Shown one piece after another: positions 17,753-25,857 of a DNA stretch of 64,000 nucleotides. Numbering within the stretch: the stretch's first letter is position 1; every line of letters begins with the position of its first letter. This DNA is from Kribbella rubisoli (GTDB lineage: Bacteria; Actinomycetota; Actinomycetes; Propionibacteriales; Kribbellaceae). Both the position numbers and the translations under genes were made by a program. The notes beneath the pieces are model-generated. The model had not been told where the DNA came from, made no database searches, and worked only from the letters and a program-made list of their open reading frames with translations. The stretch lies in NCBI RefSeq assembly GCF_004217145.1, contig NZ_SHKR01000016.1:466852-530851 (forward strand), in the 5' to 3' direction.

Positions 17753-17815
17753 CAATTTCCATTCTGCCCCGACCTGCGGACCGATCCTGTCCGCAGGTCG
17801 TCCTACGGTAGCGAC

Positions 17816-18661
17816 ATGACGACGCTTTCGCAGAATCTCCTGGACCTGTCCGACTTCGCCTGGCAGCGGCTGCGGAACCGGGTGGAGGGCCTGACCGACG
17901 AGGAATACCTCTGGGAACCGTTCGACGGCTGCTGGTCGATCCGGACGTCCGACTCGGGTCTCGTGCTCGAACGCACGAAGATCCCGCCGGAACCGGAGCC
18001 GTTCACCACGCTGGCCTGGCGGATCACCCACATCATCGACATCCTGCAGGAGGACCGCACCGCCACCTGGTTCGGCAGCCAGGTCGACCCGGCTGACGGC
18101 CCGCCGCCCGTGCCGGGTTCCGCGGCGGACGCTCTGACCGCCCTGGATCATGCGTACGACGTCTGGCGCCGACGCCTCGCCGCGCTCAGCCAGGACGTCC
18201 TCGACCGCCCGATGGGCGAGCCCGCGGGGATGTACGCCGAACACGACGGCACGTCGTTCGCGCTGCACATCCTGGACGAGCTGATCCACCACGGTGCGGA
18301 AGTCGGCACGGTCCGCGACTTCTACCGCGACACGCACACCGAGGACCCGTTCGCCGCCGCCCTCGCCGGCGAGGTCAGACCGACCGAGCAGCCGGCGCTG
18401 CTGGCCGAAGCGGCTGTGGCGCAGCGGTGGGAGGTCGTACTTCGGCTCGCCGGCATGGGCTTCGGCATCAACGAGCGGACCAAGGACGGCGCCACCGCCG
18501 CGCATCTGGCCGCGGGGAGCGGAGCGCTGGACGCGCTCCGATTCCTCGTCGAGCATGGCGCGGACCTGACCGCTACCGATCCGAAGTTTCACGCCGACGC
18601 ACTCGGCTGGGCCAAGTGGGGCGAGCAGGCGGAGGCCGTCGCCTACCTGGAGTCGCTCTAG
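17816..18661 (+). CDS. DinB-family protein fused to ankyrin repeats
   Basis: 281 aa. Residues 1-175 form a DinB_2-like four-helix bundle with the WSIR segment, an early metal-ligand His in AWRITHIIDIL and the later ELIHHGAEVGTVRDFY motif. Residues ~190-281 are ankyrin repeats; the clearest is DGATAAHLAAGSGALDALRF followed by LVEHGADLTATD. DinB-fold proteins are metal-binding, often thiol transferases; ankyrin repeats mediate protein contact. Neither catalytic function nor partner is known. The stop codon overlaps that of the convergent AraC gene in the tetranucleotide CTAG. Confidence 0.85.
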   Translation: MTTLSQNLLDLSDFAWQRLRNRVEGLTDEEYLWEPFDGCWSIRTSDSGLVLERTKIPPEPEPFTTLAWRITHIIDILQEDRTATWFGSQVDPADGPPPVPGSAADALTALDHAYDVWRRRLAALSQDVLDRPMGEPAGMYAEHDGTSFALHILDELIHHGAEVGTVRDFYRDTHTEDPFAAALAGEVRPTEQPALLAEAAVAQRWEVVLRLAGMGFGINERTKDGATAAHLAAGSGALDALRFLVEHGADLTATDPKFHADALGWAKWGEQAEAVAYLESL

Positions 18662-19476
18662 GGCACGAATGCGCGCTGCGAGCGGCGGCGGAAGTCGCGG
18701 GGCGGGAGCTCGTGGGCCGCGGTGAAGGTGCGGGTGAAGTACGACTGGCTGGTGAAGCCGCAGCGGGTGGCGATAGCGGCGATCGAGGTGTTGGTTGCCG
18801 CTAGCAAAGATGCGGCGTGTTCGAGGCGGAGGTCGGTGACGAAGGCGGTCGGCGTGACGCCGTACGCGGCGCGCATAGACCGGGACAGGTGGGCAGGGCT
18901 GACGCCGGCGAGTTCGAGCAGCCGGGGTACGCCGCCGCGGAGGTTCTGCTCGGCGCGCATCGCAGTACATGCTCTCGCCAGCCAGTCGGGTACGCCGGGC
19001 GCCGCGGCGTCGGCTGGTGCGAGCAGTTCCATCAGATCGATCCAGAAGCGCACGAGATCGTAGGAACTCGGGTTGTCCTGGAAGCGGGCCAGGGCCCGTT
19101 CGAAGACAGCGATCGCGGGCGGTTGGTGGAAGGTGATCGGTCCGCGGGACGACCAGGTGGCGGTGCGGGTCAGGTCGAGGAAGCCCTGCCAGATCGAGCT
19201 CGGGAAGGCGACGTTGACGAACTCGAGTCCGTCGGGCGCCGAGCCGCGGACCGCGTGCCGGTCGCTCGGCCGGACCAGCACCACATCGCCCGGACGAAGC
19301 TGTTCGACGCCGGTGGTCAGCAGGTGTTCACCGCTCCCGGACACGACGCCCATGAACTCGTGGAAGTCCGCGTGGGTGTGCAGCTCGGTGTCGCGTGAGC
19401 GGGCCGGGATCCGCACCCGCGCCGCGTGGTACGGCCGCCCGAACGCGTGCGCCTCGAACCGCAGCACGTGTGTCAC
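18658..19476 (-). CDS. AraC-family regulator with cupin sensor domain
   Basis: About 272 aa. The N-terminal cupin carries HTHADFHEFMGVVSGSGEHLL and LRPGDVVLVRPSDRHAVRG. The C-terminal AraC double HTH includes LLELAGVSPAHLSRSMRAAY and IAAIATRCGFTSQSYFTRTF. The start is ambiguous: the frame opens at a TTG (19491), while GTGs lie at 19476 and 19467; I use 19476. It is divergent from a phytanoyl-CoA dioxygenase-family gene, which is probably its target. The same gene pairing recurs at 55500-57304. Confidence 0.87.
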   Translation of the reverse strand: MTHVLRFEAHAFGRPYHAARVRIPARSRDTELHTHADFHEFMGVVSGSGEHLLTTGVEQLRPGDVVLVRPSDRHAVRGSAPDGLEFVNVAFPSSIWQGFLDLTRTATWSSRGPITFHQPPAIAVFERALARFQDNPSSYDLVRFWIDLMELLAPADAAAPGVPDWLARACTAMRAEQNLRGGVPRLLELAGVSPAHLSRSMRAAYGVTPTAFVTDLRLEHAASLLAATNTSIAAIATRCGFTSQSYFTRTFTAAHELPPRDFRRRSQRAFVP

Positions 19477-19546
19477 CTCAACACAGTACAAATTCTCGTC
19501 AGCCCATTGCTAGTACGCCGGAACCCCGCAACCGCACGCTGGAAGC

Positions 19547-20293
19547 ATGTTCGAAACAGACGGCTACGTCATCTTCCGCGACGTCATCGACCAAGAGCTG
19601 ATCAAGGAAGTGAACGATCATGTCGAATGGCTGCAGGCCCGGCATCCCGACGTACGGCCCGAGCAACTGGGGCACGTGTACCTGCGCGACGATCCGTTCT
19701 GGGTCCGGCTGGTGAGCGACGACCGGCTCGTCGACATCGCCCAGCGGTTCGTCGGGCCGGACATCGCACTGTTCGCCTCCCACTACATCTCCAAGCCGCC
19801 GTACTCCGGACAGCCGGTGCTGTGGCATCAGGACGCCGCGTTCTGGCCGCTGGATCCGATGGAGGTCGTGACCCTGTGGCTGGCCGTCGACCACTCGACA
19901 CCTGAGAACGGGTGCGTCCGGGTCGTCCCGGGCAGCCACCGGTCCGACGTGGCCGAGATCCGCGAGAACACCGACGTCGAGAGCGTGCTCGGCATGGAGA
20001 TCGCGGTCGAGGTGGACGAAGCGCAGGCGGTCGACATGGTGCTCGCGCCCGGCGACGTCGAGGTCCACCACCCGAACATCGTCCACGGCAGCAACGCGAA
20101 CACGTCGCCGAACCGGCGCTGCGGGCTGACGATCCGCTACATCCCGACGTCGACGCGGATCACCGACCCGGAGTCGCCGTACCCGAGTGCGTTCCACCTG
20201 CGTGGTGAGCCGGGGGTGAACAGCTACCAGCCGCGGCCGTCGTACGTCGAGGGGCGGCACTTCCCGTTCACCGGCAGCAGCGCCTGGGTCTGA
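19547..20293 (+). CDS. Phytanoyl-CoA dioxygenase (PhyH) family protein
   Basis: A 248-aa non-haem Fe(II)/2-oxoglutarate dioxygenase. The metal motif H-x-D is WHQDAAFWP. The distal His is probably in HHPNIVHGSNANTS, followed by the 2-oxoglutarate-binding Arg region RRCGLTIRYIP. The ATG at 19547 has GGAAG upstream at good spacing. PhyH-family members hydroxylate small molecules including secondary metabolites; the substrate is unknown. It is divergent from an AraC-cupin regulator (70 nt between starts) and followed by a perfect hairpin terminator, so it is probably monocistronic. Confidence 0.9.
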   Translation: MFETDGYVIFRDVIDQELIKEVNDHVEWLQARHPDVRPEQLGHVYLRDDPFWVRLVSDDRLVDIAQRFVGPDIALFASHYISKPPYSGQPVLWHQDAAFWPLDPMEVVTLWLAVDHSTPENGCVRVVPGSHRSDVAEIRENTDVESVLGMEIAVEVDEAQAVDMVLAPGDVEVHHPNIVHGSNANTSPNRRCGLTIRYIPTSTRITDPESPYPSAFHLRGEPGVNSYQPRPSYVEGRHFPFTGSSAWV

Positions 20294-20300
20294 ACATGCG

Positions 20301-20328
20301 AAAGCCCGCCCCGGCCGGGGCGGGCTTT
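20301..20328. terminator. Bidirectional hairpin terminator
   Basis: A perfect 28-nt palindrome: AAAGCCCGCCCC, then GGCC as the centre, then GGGGCGGGCTTT. It lies 7 nt after the PhyH stop and 9 nt before the convergent glyoxalase-family stop, so it can serve both. The terminal TTT/AAA gives a short U tract in either direction. Confidence 0.85.
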
Positions 20329-20337
20329 CTCGACCAG

Positions 20338-20754
20338 CTATTCGAGGCAGATCCGGAACGGGTGGCCCGCCGGGTCGGCGTAGATCCGCCAGCCACGCGC
20401 GTTCTCCGCGGGCGGCGGGTCCAACGGATCGAGCGGCTCGGCGCCGAGGGCGACCACGGTCGCGTGACCGCTCGAGAGGTCCTCGACGATCAGGTCGAGA
20501 TGGAGATCTTGCGCGTCGGTGCCGGGCCAGGTGGCCGGCACGTACTGCTCCGAGCGCCGGAAGGCCAGCGTCGAGAACTCAAGCAACGTGCCGGGGCCGG
20601 TCAGGCTCCGCCAGTCGTCGTCACCGTTCTCGTCGATGTCCAGCCCCAGCAGCGCTGAGTAGAACTGGGCGAGCTCGAGTGGGTCCGGGCAATCCAGCAC
20701 CACCGAGCCGAGCCGCCCGGCAGTACTGCCCGGCTGCTCTGCCACCTGCGTCAT
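20338..20754 (-). CDS. VOC family (glyoxalase/bleomycin-resistance-like) protein
   Basis: 138 aa. It has the beta-alpha-beta-beta-beta repeats of the vicinal oxygen chelate fold: GRLGSVVLDCPDPLELAQFY, then QDLHLDLIVED and YADPAGHPFRICLE. The ending DPAGHPFCL is typical of actinobacterial glyoxalase_6-type proteins of unknown function. The ATG at 20754 follows GGAGGACAG, a strong ribosome binding site that excludes the longer frame. It ends at the shared terminator with the PhyH gene. Ligand and reaction unknown. Confidence 0.87.
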   Translation of the reverse strand: MTQVAEQPGSTAGRLGSVVLDCPDPLELAQFYSALLGLDIDENGDDDWRSLTGPGTLLEFSTLAFRRSEQYVPATWPGTDAQDLHLDLIVEDLSSGHATVVALGAEPLDPLDPPPAENARGWRIYADPAGHPFRICLE

Positions 20755-20935
20755 CTGTCCTCCACATTCTGTTGCGTCAGCCTGCTTCCGAGTCTGGGGC
20801 AGGCCCGGCCAGGTCCCTCTGGTCGGAAGGCCCGGCCGCCTACGATGACAGGTCCGGGGGACAATTCGCACCTTTCGACACGCGTTCTCGACCAGTGAGC
20901 CGATCGCTGACAGTGAAGGTTCGCTCTCGCTACCG

Positions 20936-21598
20936 CTAAGACTGCGGTACGGCGGTAGCGCGCCGACGCTCCCCCAGCTTGCGGATCTTGGCCCGGGTCC
21001 CGCAGTCCTCCATCGCGCACCAACGGCGGGAGCCGTTCCGGCTGCGGTCCAGGAACAGCCAGCCGCAGCCGCCGTCGTCGACCGGACAGGCCCGCAACTG
21101 CCGCAGCTCGACCGTCCGGATCAGCTCGACCGCCGCCACCACCAGGCGGTCCGGGATCAGCTGTGCCGGTGACGTACCGACGACCAGCTCGGCGATGCCA
21201 CGTTCTCGCTGGGCATCAGGGATCAGCATGGAACGCGCGGCCGCCGCGGACCAGCGCAACATCAAGCGCTCGAAGGCGGATCCCTTGCTGCGCTTGACCC
21301 CGTCCGTCGCGACGACTGCGCCGGCCGCGTGCGGCGCCAGCACGTCGTACGCCGCCTCGCGGATCTCCAGCGTCGCCCCGAGCGCCTTCTCGGCCAACTC
21401 CGGAGACGATCGCCAGGTGCCCTCGACGGCGCTGTAATCGCGCAGATCGATCAGCTCGATCCGGCGACTCCAGTCGAGCAGCTCGGCCGGCGAGGTGAGG
21501 TAGTCATGCTCGATCGAGCCGCCGCGCACCCGCGGGGTGACCGTGTTCACCAGATCGAGGGCAGGGTGTCCGCCCACGACGCGAAAACTGTCGGACAT
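20936..21598 (-). CDS. CGNR zinc-finger (ABATE-domain) regulator
   Basis: 220 aa. The N-terminal ABATE domain begins VGGHPALDLVNTVTPR, a signature of this family. The C-terminal CGNR-type zinc finger has Cys in ACPVDDGGCGWLFLDRSRNG and RRWCAMEDCGTRAKIRK, so four cysteines can bind zinc. The third finger residue context is MEDCGTR, instead of the eponymous CGNR, a common variation. Such proteins are putative transcription regulators of stress or transport genes. It is divergent from an MFS efflux gene with 51 nt between starts. Confidence 0.9.
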   Translation of the reverse strand: MSDSFRVVGGHPALDLVNTVTPRVRGGSIEHDYLTSPAELLDWSRRIELIDLRDYSAVEGTWRSSPELAEKALGATLEIREAAYDVLAPHAAGAVVATDGVKRSKGSAFERLMLRWSAAAARSMLIPDAQRERGIAELVVGTSPAQLIPDRLVVAAVELIRTVELRQLRACPVDDGGCGWLFLDRSRNGSRRWCAMEDCGTRAKIRKLGERRRATAVPQS

Positions 21599-21649
21599 GT
21601 CTGCGATGCTACCTCCATACGGAGTTTTACTGGAATCAAAGGAGAGATC

Positions 21650-22849
21650 ATGCCCATCTCACCACGCCGGGCCGCGGCGGCCCTGCTGATGCTCTCCGTC
21701 GGCACGTTCACCTATGTGACGATCGAAGTTCTGCCGATCGGCCTGCTGACCGTGATGGCCGACGACCTGCAGCGATCCCGCTCCCAGATAGGCCTCCTGG
21801 TCAGCGGGTACGCCGTGGTCGTGGTCCTCACGTCCATCCCGCTGACCCGCGTCACCGGGCGACTGCCACGGCGGACCGTTCTGGGCAGCACACTCGCGGT
21901 CGTGGCCGTCGCCAACCTGCTGGCCGCAGCGGCACCGACGTACGAGGTGCTCTTCGGCGCCAGACTGGTCACTGCACTGTCGCAGGCGCTGTTCTGGTCG
22001 ATTGCTCCCTCGATTGCGACCAGTCTGGTCCCGGAGGAGTTCCGCGGGCGCGCTGTGGCCCGCATCTCGATCGGAGCGGCTCTGGCGTCGGTTCTCGGCG
22101 TGCCGATCGGCACCTGGATCGGTGAGCACAGCAGCTGGCGGGTCCCGTTCGTCGCAACGGCAGCACTGGGTGCCGGGCTGTGCGCGGCCACCATGCTCCT
22201 ACTCCCCCATGTCGAGGGCCCGGACGGCATAGCCCGACGCGGCAGCGCACCCGACTCACGGCGTTACGTCGCTGTGGTGGTTACCGCGGCGATCGGGGTC
22301 ACCGGCTTCATGACGTTCAACACCTACGTCACGCCGTTCCTGCTGGACATCAGCGGCTTCGGCTCCAACGCTCTCGGGCCGATCCTCCTGGCCAGCGGAC
22401 TCGGCGGTGTAGCCGGAGCTGTGCTCGTAGGTCGACTGCTCGACCGTCATCCGTGGGGCGTGCTGGTGCAGGCGCTCGTACTGCTCGCTGCCGTCCTGCT
22501 CGGTCTGGCTGCGGTCGGACGGTGGCAGGTGCCGACGGTGATCCTGATCGCCGTGGGCGGACTGGCTTACAGCTCCATGGCCGTCGCGCTGCAGAGCAGG
22601 ACGCTCGTGGTCGCGCCGATGAACACCTCGCTCGCCTCCGCCGGCACCAACTCGGCCTACAACCTCGGCATCGCCGCAGGCGCCTTCATAGGCGGCCTCC
22701 TCATCGACAACACCACGGTCCGCAGCGTGGCCCTCGTAGGCGGCCTGCTCCTGGCAACCGCGGCGCTGGTCGTCCTGAGCGAGCCGCTGCTGGCCCGAAA
22801 GCCAGCTCCGCGGCCAGATGCTCACCGGGTGTGCGAAGAGCCGGCCTGA
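21650..22849 (+). CDS. MFS transporter (AraJ/drug-efflux-like)
   Basis: A 399-aa, twelve-helix MFS protein resembling the sugar-efflux/chloramphenicol-resistance group. Early helices read ALLMLSVGTFTYVTIEVLPI. The loop between helices 2 and 3 is TRVTGRLPRRTVLG, and motif C-like glycines occur in GAALASVLGVPIGTWIG. The ATG at 21650 follows AAAGGAGAG, a strong ribosome binding site; upstream open frame is the antisense of the CGNR gene. Likely a small-molecule exporter controlled by the divergent CGNR protein (inference). Confidence 0.9.
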   Translation: MPISPRRAAAALLMLSVGTFTYVTIEVLPIGLLTVMADDLQRSRSQIGLLVSGYAVVVVLTSIPLTRVTGRLPRRTVLGSTLAVVAVANLLAAAAPTYEVLFGARLVTALSQALFWSIAPSIATSLVPEEFRGRAVARISIGAALASVLGVPIGTWIGEHSSWRVPFVATAALGAGLCAATMLLLPHVEGPDGIARRGSAPDSRRYVAVVVTAAIGVTGFMTFNTYVTPFLLDISGFGSNALGPILLASGLGGVAGAVLVGRLLDRHPWGVLVQALVLLAAVLLGLAAVGRWQVPTVILIAVGGLAYSSMAVALQSRTLVVAPMNTSLASAGTNSAYNLGIAAGAFIGGLLIDNTTVRSVALVGGLLLATAALVVLSEPLLARKPAPRPDAHRVCEEPA

Positions 22850-22888
22850 AGCGTCGTGACGGCTCTCGTCAGGAATTTTTAAAGGGTC

Positions 22889-22917
22889 TTGACGAATTAT
22901 TGGGCGGCGCGAACACT
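22889..22917 (+). promoter_or_regulatory. Putative promoter of the GH20 gene (leaderless)
   Basis: TTGACG at 22889-22894 resembles a -35 box. After 17 nt comes AACACT (22912-22917), a weak -10. The ATG of the hexosaminidase lies at 22925, 7 nt further on, which would make the transcript leaderless. No Shine-Dalgarno precedes that ATG, which fits. Confidence 0.35.
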
Positions 22918-22924
22918 TTCGGTC

Positions 22925-24379
22925 ATGATCCCGCAGCCTACGGCGCAGCAGGTGCTGGCCGATGAGACGTTCTTGCTGGAGGCCGACGCCACGATCGGCC
23001 TCCTCGACCCCACCGCCCAGCTGATCGCTGACCGGTTCGCAGCTCAGCTCCGTCGCTCCACCGGATACGCCCTGCCGGTCCAGGAAGGCACCGGCACGAT
23101 CACGCTGTCCACCAACGGCCCGGAGTCCTTGGGCACTGAAGGCTACGAGCTCCGCGCGGACGCGTCCGGCGTCACCGTCACCGCATCCACCGCCGAGGGC
23201 CTGTTCCGCGGCGTCACCACGCTCCGCCAGCTCCTGCCCGCCAAGGCCGAGGCCGACACCGTTCAGGAAGGCCCGTGGGAGATCGCGGGTACGACGATCT
23301 CCGACTCCCCGCGGTACGAGTACCGCGGGGTCATGCTCGACGTCACCCGGCACTTCTTCACCGTCGACCAGGTGAAGAAGTTCATCGACCTGGTGTCGCA
23401 GTACAAGCTCAACCGGCTGCACCTGCACCTGTCCGACGACCAGGGCTGGCGCATCCAGGTGGACTCCTGGCCGCGGCTCACGGAGTACGGCGGCAGCCTG
23501 CAGGTGGGCGGCGGCGCGGGCGGCTACTACACGAAGGCGGAGTACGCCGACCTAGTCCAGTACGCCGCGGAGCACTACATCACCGTCGTGCCGGAGATCG
23601 ACACCCCAGGCCACACGAACGCGGCGCTGGCGTCGTACGCCGAGCTGAACAAGGGCGACCAGGCGCCGGACCTCTACACCGAGACCGAGGTCGGCTTCAG
23701 CTCCTTCGCCATCGACAAGGAGGTCACGTACGCGTTCCTCGACGACGTGTTCCGGGAGGTGGCCGAGCAGACGCCCGGTGACTTCCTGCACCTCGGCGGA
23801 GACGAAGCACACTCGACCGAGCACAGCGACTACTTGACGTTCGTGGCGAAGGCGACCGAGCTGGTCGTGAAGAACGGCAAGCTCGTGATGGGGTGGCACG
23901 AGGTCGCCGACGGGCCGCTGCCGGCCGGCTCTGTCGTGCAGTACTGGGGCACCGAGGACCCGAAGGCTCAGGTGCTGGCGAAGAAGGCGGTCGAGCAGGG
24001 CGCGACGCTGGTGCTCTCCCCCGCCAACCGGGCATACCTGGACATGAAGTACGACGCTGAGACGCCGCTCGGACTCGACTGGGCCGGTCTGGTCAGCGTG
24101 GAACAGTCCTACAGCTGGAACCCGGCCACGCTGGTCCCCGACGTACCGGCGAACGCGATCATCGGCGTCGAGGCGCCGCTGTGGACGGAGACGCTGGACG
24201 ACCTGGAGAAGGTCGAGTACATGGTCTTCCCGCGGCTGCCCGGCATCGCCGAGCTCGGCTGGTCGCAGGAGTCCGCGCTCGACTGGACGGCGTACCGCGA
24301 CCGTCTGGCCGAGCAGGGTCCGCGCTGGGAGGTGCTCGGGGTCAACTTCTACCGGGCGCCGGAGATCGACTGGCGTTAA
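22925..24379 (+). CDS. Beta-N-acetylhexosaminidase (GH20)
   Basis: A 484-aa family 20 glycoside hydrolase that releases terminal GlcNAc/GalNAc from chitooligosaccharides or cell-wall fragments by substrate-assisted catalysis. The N-terminal GH20b domain spans residues 1-125. The catalytic barrel starts at YRGVMLDVTRHFF, continues LNRLHLHLSDDQGWRI and VVPEIDTPGHTNAAL, and has the catalytic Asp-Glu pair in FLHLGGDEAHST. The YSWNPA and LWTE segments complete the active site. No signal peptide is visible, so it may be cytoplasmic and act on imported sugars. The ATG at 22925 is chosen; a TTG at 22889 is in frame. Confidence 0.92.
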   Translation: MIPQPTAQQVLADETFLLEADATIGLLDPTAQLIADRFAAQLRRSTGYALPVQEGTGTITLSTNGPESLGTEGYELRADASGVTVTASTAEGLFRGVTTLRQLLPAKAEADTVQEGPWEIAGTTISDSPRYEYRGVMLDVTRHFFTVDQVKKFIDLVSQYKLNRLHLHLSDDQGWRIQVDSWPRLTEYGGSLQVGGGAGGYYTKAEYADLVQYAAEHYITVVPEIDTPGHTNAALASYAELNKGDQAPDLYTETEVGFSSFAIDKEVTYAFLDDVFREVAEQTPGDFLHLGGDEAHSTEHSDYLTFVAKATELVVKNGKLVMGWHEVADGPLPAGSVVQYWGTEDPKAQVLAKKAVEQGATLVLSPANRAYLDMKYDAETPLGLDWAGLVSVEQSYSWNPATLVPDVPANAIIGVEAPLWTETLDDLEKVEYMVFPRLPGIAELGWSQESALDWTAYRDRLAEQGPRWEVLGVNFYRAPEIDWR

Positions 24380-24669
24380 GCGCTGAGGATCCGGTCGAGC
24401 AGCCACGCCGTGGTGGCGTCCACGTCCTGCTCGGCCACTGTGTGGATGGTGTGGATGGCTTGGTGCGTGGCGTCCTCGTTCTGGGCGTCGCGCACCTCCA
24501 GCCGGTACACGTACCGGTCGGGCTGCGGCCGGCCGGAGCCCAGGTCCTTCGCGCCGAGGGCCCGGACCGCGTCCTCGAGCTTGGTCGCGTCGGGCTGGTC
24601 GCTGGTGTCCAACTCACCGTGCTTGGTCAGCCCGGCGAAACCTCCGCTGCGGGTCACTGTCACGATCAC
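24376..24669 (-). CDS. Emfourin-like protease inhibitor domain protein
   Basis: 97 aa. It begins IVTVTRSGGFAGLTKHGELD and contains DRYVYRLEV, the pattern of the small protealysin-inhibitor (emfourin, M4in) family, which blocks M4 metalloproteases. The GTG at 24669 has GAGGAGG upstream, deciding the start. Family members are usually beside an M4 peptidase gene; none is seen in this window. Its stop overlaps the stop of GH20 in TTAA. Family assignment is from memory of the N-terminal motif. Confidence 0.7.
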   Translation of the reverse strand: MIVTVTRSGGFAGLTKHGELDTSDQPDATKLEDAVRALGAKDLGSGRPQPDRYVYRLEVRDAQNEDATHQAIHTIHTVAEQDVDATTAWLLDRILSA

Positions 24670-25082
24670 GCTTGCCTCCTCTCGCAGTACCTGTTCATGC
24701 CCGCGCGACACGCCGGGACGAACGATCAGAAAAATGCGTCCGCTACCCGGCGTACCGGTCATTTGTCCTTCGTTGCCATCGTGCCGCACCCGTCCGCCGC
24801 CGCGAACCAGCAGGTAGGCGCAGGATTTCGGGCTCCGGAGCGGCCCTCGCGAGGCCGCATCGAGGTGACCACGCAGCGTAACGGGCCCTGACAATCAGCG
24901 ACACGTGTTTGTGGTCACCCCTACCATCACGCCGCAGAACGGCTACAGTTATGGCGTTGCAGTTTTGGACTCCCTGACTTTGCTGTGCTGCATGGCCGGT
25001 CTGTCGTCTGGGGCCTTTCGGCGACGCGTGATCCATGAGGTGTGGTTCACGGATTGTTATAAGCCATCGAGGAGATAGACAA
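24670..25082. other. Intergenic region and long cspA leader
   Basis: Of the 413 nt between the emfourin-like start and cspA, the left part is upstream DNA of the emfourin-like gene and the right part probably encodes the cspA 5' leader. TACAGT at 24944-24949 is a possible -10, with no good -35. An imperfect stem (25027-25035 with 25043-25051, 8 of 9 pairs) precedes the cspA ribosome binding site. No convincing gene is present; a minus-strand open frame extends through 24670-24894 but lacks similarity. Confidence 0.4.
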
Positions 25083-25292
25083 ATGGCTGTCGGTACTGTC
25101 AAGTGGTTCAACGCTGACAAGGGCTTCGGCTTCATCACCCCGGATGACGGTGGCGCGGACGTGTTCGCGCACTACTCGGCCATCCAGATGTCGGGCTTCC
25201 GCTCGCTGGACGAGAACCAGCGGGTCGAGTTCGAGATCACCCAGGGCCAGAAGGGGCTGCAGGCGGAGAACATCCGCGCGATCGGATCTTGA
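25083..25292 (+). CDS. Cold-shock protein (CspA family)
   Basis: A 69-aa single cold-shock domain, normal length for bacterial Csp. RNP1 is KGFGFITP and RNP2 is VFAHYSAI, with GTVKWFNADKGFGF at the N-terminus. It binds single-stranded RNA/DNA as a chaperone or antiterminator. The ATG at 25083 follows GAGGAGATAGACAA. A long leader upstream and a perfect hairpin terminator downstream indicate a monocistronic transcript, as usual for csp genes. Confidence 0.96.
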   Translation: MAVGTVKWFNADKGFGFITPDDGGADVFAHYSAIQMSGFRSLDENQRVEFEITQGQKGLQAENIRAIGS

Positions 25293-25322
25293 TCTGATCA
25301 CCCTTTCGTGAACCAGTAGAGG

Positions 25323-25348
25323 AGCCGCACACCATTCGGTGTGCGGCT
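25323..25348 (+). terminator. Intrinsic terminator of cspA
   Basis: An 11-bp perfect stem, AGCCGCACACC with GGTGTGCGGCT, and a 4-nt loop (ATTC), followed by CTT. It lies 30 nt after the cspA stop. Confidence 0.85.
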
Positions 25349-25368
25349 CTTCCGCTGTAATAGGAACT

Positions 25369-25857
25369 GTGACTGAGCGCCCACGCTACGGCCGGCCCGA
25401 CGAAGACGCGGGAGAACGGCTCGACCGGCAATGGAACGAACTGCTCCAAGAACTCCGGCTGGCCCAGACCGGCACGCAGATCCTGTTCGCGTTCCTGCTC
25501 AGCATCGCGTTCCAGAACCGCTTCCAGGACGCGGACAGCTTCACCCACGACGTGTACGCCGTGACGCTGATCGCGTCCGCACTGGCCGTCGGCCTGTTCC
25601 TCGCGCCGGTGTCGTTCCACCGGATCGTCTACCGGCAGAAGCTCCGCGACCGCATGCTCCCGATCGCCAACCGGATGGCCATCGCCGGCATGCTCTTCCT
25701 GGTCGTCGCCATCGCCGGCGGCGTCCTGCTCGCCGCGGACGTCGTACTCTCCCGCCCCGTCGCGATCATCGTCACCGCCGTCGTCCTGGTGCTGTTCGCC
25801 CTGTTCTGGTACGTCGTCCCCGCGTGGGTCCGGCGTACTAACGGAGACGAGGAATGA
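25369..25857 (+). CDS. DUF6328-like integral membrane protein
   Basis: 162 aa. A hydrophilic N-terminus (TERPRYGRPDEDAGERLDRQ) is followed by WNELLQELRLAQTGTQILFA, the signature of the actinobacterial DUF6328 family, and by four predicted membrane helices (approximately 38-55, 65-85, 102-122 and 130-150). Function unknown. I chose the GTG at 25369, just after the cspA terminator. Its last 20 nt overlap the convergent LLM gene. Confidence 0.8.
   Translation: MTERPRYGRPDEDAGERLDRQWNELLQELRLAQTGTQILFAFLLSIAFQNRFQDADSFTHDVYAVTLIASALAVGLFLAPVSFHRIVYRQKLRDRMLPIANRMAIAGMLFLVVAIAGGVLLAADVVLSRPVAIIVTAVVLVLFALFWYVVPAWVRRTNGDEE

Noticed and set aside
16811..18970. Single 719-residue minus-strand protein
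   Set aside because: The homologous part starts at the ATG at 17752 (WYL regulator). The upstream part is antisense to the DinB-ankyrin gene.
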